Source of the DNA: Bernardetia sp.
GTDB lineage: Bacteria; Bacteroidota; Bacteroidia; Cytophagales; Bernardetiaceae
Reading direction: 5' to 3'
Length of the DNA stretch: 64,000 nt
NCBI GenBank assembly: GCA_020630575.1
Contig: JAHDBD010000025.1
Coordinates: forward strand, 1 to 64,000
The notes under the pieces were generated by a model. It saw only the letters and a program-made list of their open reading frames with translations, ran no database searches and was not told the DNA's origin. Positions 9,069-17,745 of this stretch are shown one piece after another. A program made the position numbers and the translations under genes. Position 1 is the first letter of the stretch, and the number at the start of each line of letters is the position of its first letter.

Positions 9069-9362
9069 CTAATTTAATTTTTTTCCGATAGCATGATAAT
9101 AAGGTTCATTTGGAGATATAACAATCTCACTTAATCCTGCTTTTTGCATCATTTCAGTAATCTCCCTTCTAGAGAATCGTTATTCAAGTGAAGTGCCAAA
9201 TCTATCTAAGTCATCATTACGAACCACAAAGAAAGATTAGTTTTGATAAAAACTTAAAGGTAAACTAAAAATTTCTTTAAATCTACTCTTTGTTATTTGT
9301 AGAGGAGTTTGATTGAATTTCTTTGTCATGCTACTAATATGTATCATTTTGCATTTTAAATT
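9069..9362 (-). pseudogene. C-terminal remnant of a class I SAM-dependent methyltransferase
   Basis: No intact frame spans this region, but reading the minus strand in one frame gives about 97 codons that look like the end of a methyltransferase. The recognisable parts are SFFVVRNDDLDRFGTSLE, a stop, RFSRREITEMMQKAGL and PYYHAIGKKLN, then a genuine stop at 9069-9071. From memory, family members read RNDxLDRFGTxLEQRF...MMxxAGLxxIxxSxxxPYWHAVGKK at this place. The in-frame TAA at 9180-9182 therefore sits where Gln (CAA) is expected, and a second TAA lies at 9237-9239 before SFF. The N-terminal SAM-binding part is missing. This is interpreted as a decayed gene, although two sequencing errors cannot be excluded for the stops alone. 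Confidence 0.75.
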
Positions 9363-9392
9363 AATATTGTCTTTTTAGACACTTTCTCTGTT

Positions 9393-9911
9393 TTAGCCTT
9401 TAATAATTACTCCTGTTGCCATAAAAGAAATTTTAACTTCATCTTCTGTAATTTTTTCAATTTCTTCTTTTGTTTTTCCAGCATCTTCTGCATAATGACG
9501 AAGTTGAGCAACAGAAATAACTTCTTTTTTTACTTTACCTTCCATCACAATTTCTTTTCCTTCTGAATCCATAGGAACAAAAAAGCCATAATCTTTAAAA
9601 CGGACAAACATTTCTTGATTATCTGAAATAGGAACTTTCATCCAACAGCCTTTTTTCTGGCAACATTCGCCTATTTTTCCAATGACTTTTAGTTCAGCAG
9701 AATCTTGTTTGGCTAATAGAGCAGGGATTTCACTTACAGCAATAGCATTTTCTAGTGTTATTTCTGCACCATATTTTTCTTCTTTATTATCAGTATCAGT
9801 TTCTGATATAGAGTTTACTTCAGTTGTATTTTCTTTTTTGTTATCAGTATTGCAAGCAGATAGAGATACAAAACAAAATAAAATTAAAAGGAGTTTGAAA
9901 GTGATTTTCAT
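9393..9911 (-). CDS. DUF4920 lipoprotein
   Basis: A 172-residue lipoprotein. The signal peptide ends in the lipobox LSAC (Cys about residue 20), followed by a low-complexity acidic linker and a DUF4920 domain. That domain carries the family's diagnostic KIGECCQKKGCWMKV (about 79-93), whose Cys-Cys and Cys positions may bind metal, and the later YAEDAGKT. Members in Bacteroidota are small periplasmic or outer-membrane proteins of unproven function. It lies 48 bases downstream of the polytopic membrane protein gene on the same strand and could share its transcript. Confidence 0.85.
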   Translation of the reverse strand: MKITFKLLLILFCFVSLSACNTDNKKENTTEVNSISETDTDNKEEKYGAEITLENAIAVSEIPALLAKQDSAELKVIGKIGECCQKKGCWMKVPISDNQEMFVRFKDYGFFVPMDSEGKEIVMEGKVKKEVISVAQLRHYAEDAGKTKEEIEKITEDEVKISFMATGVIIKG

Positions 9912-9959
9912 AAAAAATAGAATTTAGATAAAAAGATAGAGATTTTCAAAAATACGAAA

Positions 9960-11300
9960 TTAGACTTTAATTTTTCTTAGTTTTTTAGGTTTAGGAGGTT
10001 TATATGCCAAAATAATCAATGCAATCATATAAAAAGGTAAAATAGGAATACGATAACGCACCAGAGTTCCAAAATTGCTACTTACAATTCCTATAATTCC
10101 ACTAAAGAATAAAGTGAATATAAGACAAACTACTACCATTTGCTGAGTTTGCAAACGTTTGAGGATGATTTTCCATTTTTGATTTTTAAATACACGAATG
10201 GTAAGAAATAAAATAACAAGATTTTCTAGTCCAGCCAAAGCCATATTAAAATTCTTTATTTCCCAAATAAAAGGGCGAAAAAGAGTAATAAATATTCCTT
10301 TTGGATAAAGTTTTAATAAGCCACCAATTGTTCCATCCATCTGATCAAGCCCTATATCATAGGCACTACCATCACTACTCATTTGATGAATCCAATCAGC
10401 TGTAATGTATGCCTCTTGAGCTACTTTATCTAAGTCATATTCTGTACCTCTAATGAGGTTAGAAAAAGTATAATAGGCAATACCAGTACCTACAACTAAT
10501 AAAATAGGAGCAAAAACTACTCTCAAAAACTGAGACTGAATCTGTTTGGTATATTGAGAATAAAACCACCAACCACAAGTAGGAATAAAACAAAGCAAAA
10601 TGTAAAGTTTAATTAAATACATTGTATAACAACACACTGCAAATAAAAGCAAGTTAATATAAACTTTTCTTCTGCGTATCACACCAAAATGAAAGGCTGC
10701 AAAAGCAAAACACAATGCAGAAAAAGTAACAGAGTCTTTTACAATGCCTGACGCCCAAAAAAATATAGAGGGAATAAAAAAAATAGCCCAAGCAAGTTGT
10801 TTTTTTAACATAGGATAAATATCTACCCAAGCTTTATACATCTGCCAACTTCCTGTAAAACTCATTAATGCAAAGAAAAGACAGTTTACAGTATAAGTAT
10901 TAAAAGAAAGAATAGAGAAAATAGAACCAATTTTATTAACAGCAAATGAACCTTTATCTCCATAGTAAGGCATACGATAAGCATAATAATAGGTGTGTGG
11001 AGTGCTGTATTCATCCATATTTTGAAACATGATTTCCCAATAGCTTAGTATATCATTCAAAAATGCTTCTCTTGCTATTCTTGCCCCTTCAAAGTAAAAA
11101 AAAGTATCTCCATATCCGTACACAAACTGAAATATCAATCCAAAAAAAATAGCTCCAACTACTTTTACACTATATCCTATAATAAAAAAATTTCGCATTT
11201 CTTTATCTACAATACTTGTACGCATAAAAAATAATACTCCATAAATAAGAAGTAGATATATAGGCGTAAGAAAAAGATCTTGAAGGTTTATATAATTCAT
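9960..11300 (-). CDS. Polytopic membrane protein of unknown function
   Basis: A 446-residue integral membrane protein with about ten to eleven hydrophobic segments and large aromatic-rich loops, for example GYGDTFFYFEG (about 62-72) and the YYYAYRMPYYGDKG region (about 104-117). The acidic/aromatic first loop and the IFFIPSIFFWASGIVKDS stretch resemble polymerase- or GT-C-like membrane enzymes of surface polysaccharide pathways, but no diagnostic motif was recognised and the link is weak. It ends with a basic tail (PKPKKLRKIKV). A TAnnTTTG promoter lies about 70 bases upstream. It is divergent from cruF. Confidence 0.7.
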   Translation of the reverse strand: MNYINLQDLFLTPIYLLLIYGVLFFMRTSIVDKEMRNFFIIGYSVKVVGAIFFGLIFQFVYGYGDTFFYFEGARIAREAFLNDILSYWEIMFQNMDEYSTPHTYYYAYRMPYYGDKGSFAVNKIGSIFSILSFNTYTVNCLFFALMSFTGSWQMYKAWVDIYPMLKKQLAWAIFFIPSIFFWASGIVKDSVTFSALCFAFAAFHFGVIRRRKVYINLLLFAVCCYTMYLIKLYILLCFIPTCGWWFYSQYTKQIQSQFLRVVFAPILLVVGTGIAYYTFSNLIRGTEYDLDKVAQEAYITADWIHQMSSDGSAYDIGLDQMDGTIGGLLKLYPKGIFITLFRPFIWEIKNFNMALAGLENLVILFLTIRVFKNQKWKIILKRLQTQQMVVVCLIFTLFFSGIIGIVSSNFGTLVRYRIPILPFYMIALIILAYKPPKPKKLRKIKV

Positions 11301-11369
11301 AAAATAATTTCTCCTTTTGTATCATTACTGTTTAAAATAACAGTAGAATCCTAACAAATTTACAAAAAA

Positions 11370-11399
11370 CAAAGTTAGTCTATTTTACATTTATCAAAA
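11370..11399 (-). promoter_or_regulatory. Bacteroidota-type promoter for 9960-11300
   Basis: On the minus strand the -7 element TAACTTTG (11370-11377) fits TAnnTTTG. A -33 element TTTTG (11395-11399) lies 17 bases upstream of it, within the accepted spacing. It points toward the membrane protein gene. Confidence 0.55.
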
Positions 11400-11420
11400 T
11401 CTACTCATTTTTATTACTTA

Positions 11421-12134
11421 ATGAAATCTAAAACCATTTTTTTATTCGAATCAATTCGTTTTTTTGTTCAAGATAATATCAATTTCTTTAATGGATTAAT
11501 ATTGGTTATGTATTTTGCAGGACTTTTAGGACTTTGGTTTGAACCTACTCGTGAGCTTTTTGAACTAGCTACACCCTTCAATTTGGTTACAAGTATTGTA
11601 CTTCTTTTCTTGGCACAACGTAAATACTCACCTTCTTTTTGGATTTTTGTGAGTATTACTTTTTTAATAGGTTTTTTTATTGAAGTAATTGGTGTGAAAA
11701 CAGAAGCTATTTTTGGAACATACAATTATGGCAAAACACTTGGCTTTAAAGTGTTAGAAGTGCCTCTTTTGATAGGAGTAAACTGGATAATGATTACTTT
11801 TATTGTCAATTATTTTGTTTCTACATACTTTATTTTTTATATTTTTACTTCCAAGATAACACTATTTTTTAAATCAGTTTTTAGTGCTGCTTTGATGGTA
11901 ATGTTGGATTATTTAATAGAACCTGTTGCTATAAAACATGATTTTTGGAGTTGGCAGGGAAATGTTATTCCTCTTCAAAATTATATCGGATGGTTTTTGG
12001 TGGCTCTGCCATTGTGTATGCTTTTTCAGTATTCTAGGTTTGAGAAAATAAATAGATTTGCTTATTTCTTATTACTAGCTCAATTACTTTTTTTTGGTGG
12101 TTATAATGTCTTAATGCGTCTTTTTGAACACTAA
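11421..12134 (+). CDS. cruF: Carotenoid 1',2'-hydratase, CruF-like (DUF422)
   Basis: A 237-residue membrane protein with about seven helices that matches the carotenoid-biosynthesis family DUF422/CruF. Supporting motifs are GLWFEPTRELFELATPFNL near the start, FFIEVIGVKTEAIFGTYNYG in the middle (family form EVxGVxTGxxFGxYxYG), VPLLIGVNW, and LDYLIEPVAIKHDFWSW near the end. CruF-type enzymes add water across the C-1',2' double bond of an acyclic carotenoid end. This fits monocyclic hydroxycarotenoids such as saproxanthin or flexixanthin known from related Cytophagales. No other carotenoid biosynthesis gene is adjacent; a carotenoid oxygenase lies 17 kb away. Its stop codon falls inside a dispersed palindromic element shared with the convergent neighbour. 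Confidence 0.85.
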   Translation: MKSKTIFLFESIRFFVQDNINFFNGLILVMYFAGLLGLWFEPTRELFELATPFNLVTSIVLLFLAQRKYSPSFWIFVSITFLIGFFIEVIGVKTEAIFGTYNYGKTLGFKVLEVPLLIGVNWIMITFIVNYFVSTYFIFYIFTSKITLFFKSVFSAALMVMLDYLIEPVAIKHDFWSWQGNVIPLQNYIGWFLVALPLCMLFQYSRFEKINRFAYFLLLAQLLFFGGYNVLMRLFEH

Positions 12135-12178
12135 AGTATTTGGTACAGTTGCATTCACGCTAAAGCATAAGCTACAGT
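12126..12178 (-). repeat. Dispersed double-hairpin element, family E, copy 1
   Basis: Read on the minus strand, this segment matches 52373-52422 over about 50 bases with small gaps. Shared blocks are TGTAGC, GCTTTAGCGTG, ACTGTAC and ACTTTAGTGT. Each copy can form hairpins of the type (A)CGCTTTAGCG(T) and CACTTTAGTG. Here the element covers the stop codons of both convergent genes, cruF (12132-12134) and the acyltransferase gene (12172-12174). Confidence 0.65.
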
Positions 12179-13257
12179 TTTATTTGATATACAAAGTGAG
12201 AAAAAACTTTTGCGCCAAATTCTTCTTTCCATTTAAAAAGTCCTTCGTTGATTGAATTTTTTTCAGTATTGTTTCTCAATTCACTGACTCCCAAACTTAA
12301 ATATTCAAAACTTCCAGTAAGAGATGTTTTAATTATTTTATCAAAATGAATAACATGGTTTTCTATAAGATGATTAATCAAAAAATCTAATGCACAAATT
12401 TCTTTTCCCTTTTTTGTAGCCGACATATACTGTAAATGAATCGTAGATTGATAAACAAAAGAAACACTACAAGCTACAATCTCATTTTTTGAATTTTTTG
12501 CTAAAGAAAAAAGAATGTTATTAGGAAATTTATTTTTTAATAACTGAATTTCATCCACCGAATGAACAGGAAGAAGATTATGACGAGTTTTTAAATTGTC
12601 TTCTAAGATATTCCAAAAATCAGTTGCTAATTCTGTTTTTTCTACTCTTAAGTTAGATTGATAGGCTTTTTTGAGATTTCTTCTTTTTCTTGTGGAGTAA
12701 TTTTGATAGTTTATTTCTTGATAATCTACTTCACTCTTGGGCAAAGTAATTACAGAGTTTGCCTCCACTCTCAGAATTTTACTTTCAATCTCATTACTAT
12801 TAAAGTTATTATTCAAAATTCTGTGAATACTTTCATCTTTATCTATAAAAAAATAAGAAGGCAAAGGTTTTATAATTAAATCAGTAAATTCATTTTTTTT
12901 CAAAAACTCAACACAAGCAAAAACAATTTTTCTTTTTTCTAAAAAACTCAAATTCTCTTTAAAAATAAATCCTCCAAAGGTTAAGCCTTTATGAGAATAA
13001 AGAGTTTTTTGATTATTGTCGTTGGTGGGGACACCAACAATGGCAGGAGATTTTTTTGTAATTTCACAACAAGCTGGCAAAACACAAATCAAAGTATTCT
13101 TTTTGTCATAAATCATCAATGAAAAATCATCAAAACGTTCTCTGTGATAGAATAAATAATCTGTTTCAAAGAAGAAATGACCTTCTGAATTTGTTCTTAT
13201 AAATGAATTCCATTCTTTATTACTTTCTTTAAAATTAAATTTTTTGATAGAATACAT
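12172..13257 (-). CDS. FemAB-like GNAT-fold acyltransferase
   Basis: A 361-residue protein with two GNAT-like halves in the style of FemAB/CelD-like acyltransferases. It opens with KEWNSFIRTNSEGHFFFETDY, has an Arg/Lys-rich central YSTRKRRNLKKA typical of the hinge in this group, and a second half with LFSLAKNSKNEIVACSVSFVY and LQYMSATKKG. Such proteins transfer aminoacyl or acyl groups, often in cell-wall or surface polysaccharide metabolism; the acceptor here is unknown. Codons for AIVGVPTND (near residues 70-80) coincide with a 28-base palindromic element also found in a spacer at 50356, so this short segment may be of repeat origin. It is convergent with cruF. Confidence 0.72.
   Translation of the reverse strand: MYSIKKFNFKESNKEWNSFIRTNSEGHFFFETDYLFYHRERFDDFSLMIYDKKNTLICVLPACCEITKKSPAIVGVPTNDNNQKTLYSHKGLTFGGFIFKENLSFLEKRKIVFACVEFLKKNEFTDLIIKPLPSYFFIDKDESIHRILNNNFNSNEIESKILRVEANSVITLPKSEVDYQEINYQNYSTRKRRNLKKAYQSNLRVEKTELATDFWNILEDNLKTRHNLLPVHSVDEIQLLKNKFPNNILFSLAKNSKNEIVACSVSFVYQSTIHLQYMSATKKGKEICALDFLINHLIENHVIHFDKIIKTSLTGSFEYLSLGVSELRNNTEKNSINEGLFKWKEEFGAKVFSHFVYQIKL
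13018..13045. repeat. Palindromic element family A, inside a coding gene
   Basis: The sequence GTCGTTGGTG..ACACCAACAA.GGCA is identical at 25 of 28 positions to 50356-50383, which lies in the spacer upstream of hslV. It forms a hairpin with GTTGGTG/CACCAAC arms. Here it is read in frame on the minus strand as part of the acyltransferase. Confidence 0.7.
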
Positions 13258-13384
13258 TTTATACTAATTTGATTTTGAGTGTTTTATGAGTCATTTTAAA
13301 TTAAATCCTAACAATAGCTATTCTGAAAAGTTAAGTTAAAGGTAAAACAAAATCAAATACATTTTTTAAACTACACTTTTAGAC

Positions 13385-14797
13385 ATGAAAAAATACGACG
13401 CAATCATTATTGGTACAGGACAAGCAGGCGTTCCACTCGCTGCAAAATTAGAAAAAGAAGGAAAAAAAGTAGCGATTATTGAAAAAAATAAAATTGGAGG
13501 CACGTGTGTAAATGATGGTTGTACACCTACTAAATCGTATGTAGCTAGTGCTAGAAGGGCTTTTGTAGCCAAAAATAGTGAAGAATTTGGAATAGAAATA
13601 AAAGATGTAAAAGTAAATCTCAAAAAAATAAAGAAACGAAAAGATAAAATCGTTTCAGATTCTATAGGTAATATTCAAGGTCTTTTTGATAAATTAGAAA
13701 AGCTGGATTTTTATGAAGGAAAAGGAGTTTTTTTAGATGAGAATACGATTGAAATAAAAACAAAAGATGGAAAGACACAGAAAATAGAAGGCAAACAAAT
13801 TTTTATTAATGTAGGTGCAAAGACAATCATTCCAAAAGAATATCAAGATTTAGATTATTTGACTAACACAAGTATTTTAGAACTTGATGAAACACCAGAA
13901 CATTTAATTGTGATTGGCGCAGGTTATATTGGTTTAGAATTTAGTCAAATGTTTGCTCGTTTTGGAAGCAAAGTAACTATTTTAGAACAAAACGAACGCT
14001 TTTTACACAAAGAAGACAAAGATGTAGCTGATGAAATAAAAAAAGTGTTGGAAAAAGAGTCAATAACAATTCACACAAATGCAAAAAATATAAAGGTAAA
14101 TCAAGAAAGAAAGGAGAAAGAACAAGAAAAAACTAAAATTTCGTTTGAAAAAGATGGAAAAAAACACACTTTAGAAGGTTCTCATATTCTTATTTCGGTG
14201 GGCAGAAAGCCAAATACTAAAAAACTAAATTTGGAAAAAGTAGGAATAAAAACTGATGAGAGAGGATATGTAAAAGTCAATCAGTATTTTCAAACCAACA
14301 AAAAACATATTTTTGCTTTAGGAGATTGTAATGGTGAAGGAGCATTTACACACACAGCTTATAATGATTTTGAAATTGTAAGTGATTTTCTTTTTGGAGA
14401 GAAAAAACAAAAATTATCAGATAGGATTCAATGTTATTCTATGTTTATCGATCCACCACTTTCAAGAGTTGGAATAAATGAAGAACAAGCAAAAGAAAAA
14501 ATGAAAGAAGATAAATCTCTGAAAATTGTACAGGCTTTTCGTAAGATGGAAAGGGTTGCTCGTGCTACCGAAAAAGGCGAAACTGATGGAATGATGAAGA
14601 TTTTGATAGATAAAAAAACAGAAAAAATATTGGGTGCAACATTTTTCGGAATTTCATCTGATGAAACTATTCATGCAATTATTGATATAATGTATGCTAA
14701 CAAATCTTATAAAACTATTCGTGATGCTGTTCATATTCATCCAACAGTTAGTGAACTTATTCCTACAATGCTTGGGAATTTGAAAGAATTGAAATAA
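13385..14797 (+). CDS. Class I pyridine nucleotide-disulphide oxidoreductase (MerA/Lpd-like)
   Basis: A 470-residue flavoprotein. An N-terminal FAD motif GTGQAG (residues 10-15) is followed by the redox-active disulphide GGTCVNDGCTPTK (Cys41/Cys46), an NAD(P)-binding segment IGAGYIGLEFSQMF, the second FAD motif HIFALGDC, and a dimerisation domain ending with HIHPTVSELIP, the His-Pro...Glu active-site signature of class I reductases. It is the size of dihydrolipoamide dehydrogenase or mercuric-reductase-like proteins. It lacks an N-terminal metal-binding HMA domain and the C-terminal vicinal Cys pair of true MerA. No 2-oxoacid dehydrogenase genes are adjacent, so Lpd is not assumed. A Lys/Glu-rich insertion (about residues 235-265) is unusual. 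Substrate is undetermined. Confidence 0.85.
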   Translation: MKKYDAIIIGTGQAGVPLAAKLEKEGKKVAIIEKNKIGGTCVNDGCTPTKSYVASARRAFVAKNSEEFGIEIKDVKVNLKKIKKRKDKIVSDSIGNIQGLFDKLEKLDFYEGKGVFLDENTIEIKTKDGKTQKIEGKQIFINVGAKTIIPKEYQDLDYLTNTSILELDETPEHLIVIGAGYIGLEFSQMFARFGSKVTILEQNERFLHKEDKDVADEIKKVLEKESITIHTNAKNIKVNQERKEKEQEKTKISFEKDGKKHTLEGSHILISVGRKPNTKKLNLEKVGIKTDERGYVKVNQYFQTNKKHIFALGDCNGEGAFTHTAYNDFEIVSDFLFGEKKQKLSDRIQCYSMFIDPPLSRVGINEEQAKEKMKEDKSLKIVQAFRKMERVARATEKGETDGMMKILIDKKTEKILGATFFGISSDETIHAIIDIMYANKSYKTIRDAVHIHPTVSELIPTMLGNLKELK

Positions 14798-14834
14798 GGG
14801 AATAACTTATAATTCAAAGCAGTTTTTTTAATTG

Positions 14835-14854
14835 AACAGGGTTTTAACCCTGTT
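14835..14854. terminator. Perfect palindrome between convergent genes
   Basis: Nine-base arms AACAGGGTT / AACCCTGTT with a TT centre lie between the convergent stops at 14797 and 14863. It may act as a bidirectional terminator, or it may be another dispersed palindrome. Confidence 0.5.
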
Positions 14855-14862
14855 TCTATAGA

Positions 14863-15849
14863 TTAATCTCCAAAAATAGACTTTCGAAACTCACTAGGCG
14901 ATTGGTCTGCATATTTTTTAAATAAAACACTAAAATAGCTCAAACTATTAAAACCAGCTTTGTAACAAACATCAGTTACACTCAATTTCATATTGGTTAA
15001 TAATTTTTTTGCAAGGCTGATTCTCTGTTTTAAAATATATTCGACAGGCGTAATTCCAAATTCTCGTTTGAAGGCTTTATAAAAGTTAGATTCGCTCATA
15101 CAAGCAAGTTTGCTTAGCTTTTCTACTGTTATTTGTTCTTCCAAATGCGTTTCTACATATTCTATTACATAAGCAAAACGGTTTTGAGAACTGTATTTTT
15201 TATATTCTTCAAAAATCAAATTGCGTGCTTGTGTTTGCATAATTCGGATTAAAAGTTCTTGTAAGGCAAGGTCAGCCAATAAGTTTTTAGCTTCACTTTT
15301 TCCTAGTGAAATATGCGTAATTCTGTCAATGACATTCTTTAATTCTGCATTGTTTTTTAAATGATAATCTGGATTTTCTAGTTTCCAATTTCCATTTTTA
15401 TTTTGTGGTGTTTCTAATTTTGGATACTGATTATTGAGTGTTTCCAAAGTAGATTTTATTTTTTCATTATCAATCGCAATCGCCAAACATTGAGTAGGAT
15501 TTTTTTCGTCTGCTTCTGGAAAATCAATTATCATCTCCTCATTTGCAGGAACAATCACACTTTCTCCAGGTAAATAATCAAATTCTGTTTTGGTATTTTT
15601 TATTTCTTTATAATGATTAATTTTTTCAAAAGATTGCATTACTTTTTTTCCACGAATCATAGCAGTCACTGTCAAAGTATCAAAAATTAGACTTACTTTT
15701 TCGCTTTTTTGATGTGTTTCGAAAAGATTGAGTTCAAAATTTGGAAGATTAAAACTTGAACGATTTTCGACAAGCGTTTGAAGATTATTATAAGAAGTAA
15801 GAGCCTGTTGTTTTGGAATAAATAAAGACGATTTTAAGGAATTTTCCAT
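14863..15849 (-). CDS. AraC-family transcriptional regulator
   Basis: A 328-residue regulator. The N-terminal half (about 30-185) is a cupin-like AraC_N ligand domain (pattern SLIFDTLTVTAMIRGKK ... YLPGESVIVPA). The C-terminal hundred residues hold two helix-turn-helix motifs: VEKLSKLACMSESNFYKAFKREFG and then VTDVCYKAGFNSLSYFSVLFKKY, ending in QSPSEFRKS. It is divergent from the aldehyde dehydrogenase gene across 279 bases. This arrangement of AraC regulator, aldehyde dehydrogenase and DUF779 protein recurs in many bacteria, so it probably controls that unit in response to an aldehyde or alcohol signal (inference from context). Confidence 0.9.
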   Translation of the reverse strand: MENSLKSSLFIPKQQALTSYNNLQTLVENRSSFNLPNFELNLFETHQKSEKVSLIFDTLTVTAMIRGKKVMQSFEKINHYKEIKNTKTEFDYLPGESVIVPANEEMIIDFPEADEKNPTQCLAIAIDNEKIKSTLETLNNQYPKLETPQNKNGNWKLENPDYHLKNNAELKNVIDRITHISLGKSEAKNLLADLALQELLIRIMQTQARNLIFEEYKKYSSQNRFAYVIEYVETHLEEQITVEKLSKLACMSESNFYKAFKREFGITPVEYILKQRISLAKKLLTNMKLSVTDVCYKAGFNSLSYFSVLFKKYADQSPSEFRKSIFGD

Positions 15850-16128
15850 AATTGATAAGATAAATTAGATAGTTGTTTGTGTGCTTTTATTGGAGTGGTG
15901 TTTTAAATATAGTACAAGATAATCAATTTTTGACAAATTTTATTTGTTGGAAAGGTTGATAGAATACTACAAAATTTTGATAGAATATTAAAAGACAGTT
16001 GATTATTTATGTTTTAAATTTGTAAAAGAAAATAAGACTTTTTAAGAGAGAAATTTTTTACTCTAATTTTTCTCAGCATTGTATGCTTATAAATTAATTT
16101 TTAACACACAAATAATCATTTTTTAATT

Positions 16129-17649
16129 ATGGAAACTACCACAAAAGCAACTGATAAATTAGCTTTTCCAAAGTTTAAGGAACGCTATGATAATTTTATA
16201 AATGGAGAATGGACTTCTCCTGTTAAAGGACAGTATTTTGATAATATTTCGCCAGTAAGTGGAGAAGTTATCACAAAAATAGCTCGTTCAACAAAAGAAG
16301 ATGTAGATTTAGCTCTTGATGCAGCTCACGAAGCGTTCAAAACTTGGTCTAAAACATCGGCTACTGAAAGAAGTAATATTATGCTCAAAATAGCTGATAT
16401 TATGGAGAAAAATTTGGACTACCTTGCTACCATCGAAACGGTAGATAATGGTAAAGCAATTAGAGAAACAAAAGCTGCTGATTTACCACTTTGTATTGAC
16501 CATTTTCGTTATTTCGCTGGTGTGATTCGTGCCGAAGAGGGAAGTGTTGCAGAACTAGACCAAAACACAGTTTCAATGAATATTGATGAGCCATTGGGTG
16601 TGGTGGGTCAGATTATTCCTTGGAATTTCCCTCTTTTAATGGCGACTTGGAAACTTGCGCCTGCTTTGGCTGCTGGTTGTTGTGTCGTGATGAAACCTGC
16701 CGAACAAACGCCTGTCGGAATTTTGATTTTTATGGATCTTATCAAAGATGTACTTCCTAAAGGTGTTGTGAATATTGTTTCTGGTTTTGGTGTAGAGGCA
16801 GGAAAACCGTTGGCAAGTTCGCCACGAGTAGCAAAAGTTTCTTTCACAGGAGAAACAACAACAGGACGTTTGATTATGCAATATGCGTCTGAAAATATTA
16901 TTCCTGTAACAATGGAATTAGGTGGTAAATCACCAAATGTATTTTTTCCTAGTGTAATGGATGCCGACGACGAATTTTTTGATAAGTGTTTGGAAGGTGC
17001 TGTTATGTTTGCCTTAAATCAAGGTGAAATTTGTACCTGTCCTTCCAGATTGCTTGTACACGAAGATATTTATGATAAATTTATAGAAAGAGTCATTGAA
17101 AGAACCGAAAAAATCAAAATGGGACATCCATTAGATGATTCGACAATGATGGGCGCACAGGCTTCGAAAGACCAATACGAAAAAATCTTATCCTACTTAG
17201 AAATTGGAAAAGAAGAAGGTGCAGAAGTCTTGACAGGTGGCGCAGCCAAATATGTCGACGGACTAAAAGACGGATATTATATTCAACCAACTATATTAAA
17301 AGGACACAATAAAATGAGAGTTTTCCAAGAAGAAATTTTTGGACCAGTTCTTTGTGTAACTACTTTCAAAAATACTGAAGAAGCGATTGAAATTGCAAAT
17401 GATACGCTTTATGGACTTGGTGCAGGTGTTTGGACAAGAGATGCTCACGAACTATATAACGTTCCTCGTGCGATACAAGCAGGTCGTGTTTGGGTAAACT
17501 GTTACCATAATTATCCTGCTCACGCTCCGTTTGGAGGTTACAAAAAATCTGGTTTCGGTAGAGAAAATCATAAAATGATGTTGAGTCATTATCGCCAAAA
17601 CAAAAATATGCTTATTTCTTATGACAAGAAAGCATTGGGATTCTTTTAA
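16129..17649 (+). CDS. NAD-dependent aldehyde dehydrogenase (AldB/AcoD type)
   Basis: A 506-residue member of the aldehyde dehydrogenase superfamily, of full normal length. Visible features are the NAD-binding [19 protein letters not shown] (from about 162), the FTGETTTGR turn (about 239-247), the general-base Glu263 in MELGGKSP, and the catalytic Cys302 in [11 protein letters not shown]. The C-terminal [14 protein letters not shown] is also present. The two cysteines in ICTC, together with the downstream DUF779 frame, are characteristic of the AldB/AcoD/ExaC group, which oxidises acetaldehyde and similar short aldehydes to acids. It is divergent from the AraC regulator. A TAAATTTG sequence at 16015-16022 could be a -7 element, but no well-placed -33 was found. 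Confidence 0.92.
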   Translation: METTTKATDKLAFPKFKERYDNFINGEWTSPVKGQYFDNISPVSGEVITKIARSTKEDVDLALDAAHEAFKTWSKTSATERSNIMLKIADIMEKNLDYLATIETVDNGKAIRETKAADLPLCIDHFRYFAGVIRAEEGSVAELDQNTVSMNIDEPLGVVGQIIPWNFPLLMATWKLAPALAAGCCVVMKPAEQTPVGILIFMDLIKDVLPKGVVNIVSGFGVEAGKPLASSPRVAKVSFTGETTTGRLIMQYASENIIPVTMELGGKSPNVFFPSVMDADDEFFDKCLEGAVMFALNQGEICTCPSRLLVHEDIYDKFIERVIERTEKIKMGHPLDDSTMMGAQASKDQYEKILSYLEIGKEEGAEVLTGGAAKYVDGLKDGYYIQPTILKGHNKMRVFQEEIFGPVLCVTTFKNTEEAIEIANDTLYGLGAGVWTRDAHELYNVPRAIQAGRVWVNCYHNYPAHAPFGGYKKSGFGRENHKMMLSHYRQNKNMLISYDKKALGFF

Positions 17650-17681
17650 GATTATAAAATAAAAAATTAACCAGTTATATA

Positions 17682-17715
17682 AAACCCTAAGGGACTATGA
17701 AGACCCTTAGGGTTT
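17682..17715 (-). repeat. Dispersed palindrome family B, copy 1
   Basis: Perfect 12-base arms AAACCCTAAGGG / CCCTTAGGGTTT surround a 10-base loop. Read on the minus strand it matches 44750-44782, including the start of the loop (TCTTCA). It lies between the dehydrogenase and the DUF779 frame and could attenuate transcription. Confidence 0.75.
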
Positions 17716-17745
17716 AATTACATAAAATTAAAATATAAAACAATT

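Noticed and set aside
13385-14797. Mercuric reductase
   Set aside because: It lacks the N-terminal HMA domain and the C-terminal vicinal Cys pair, and no mer genes are nearby.
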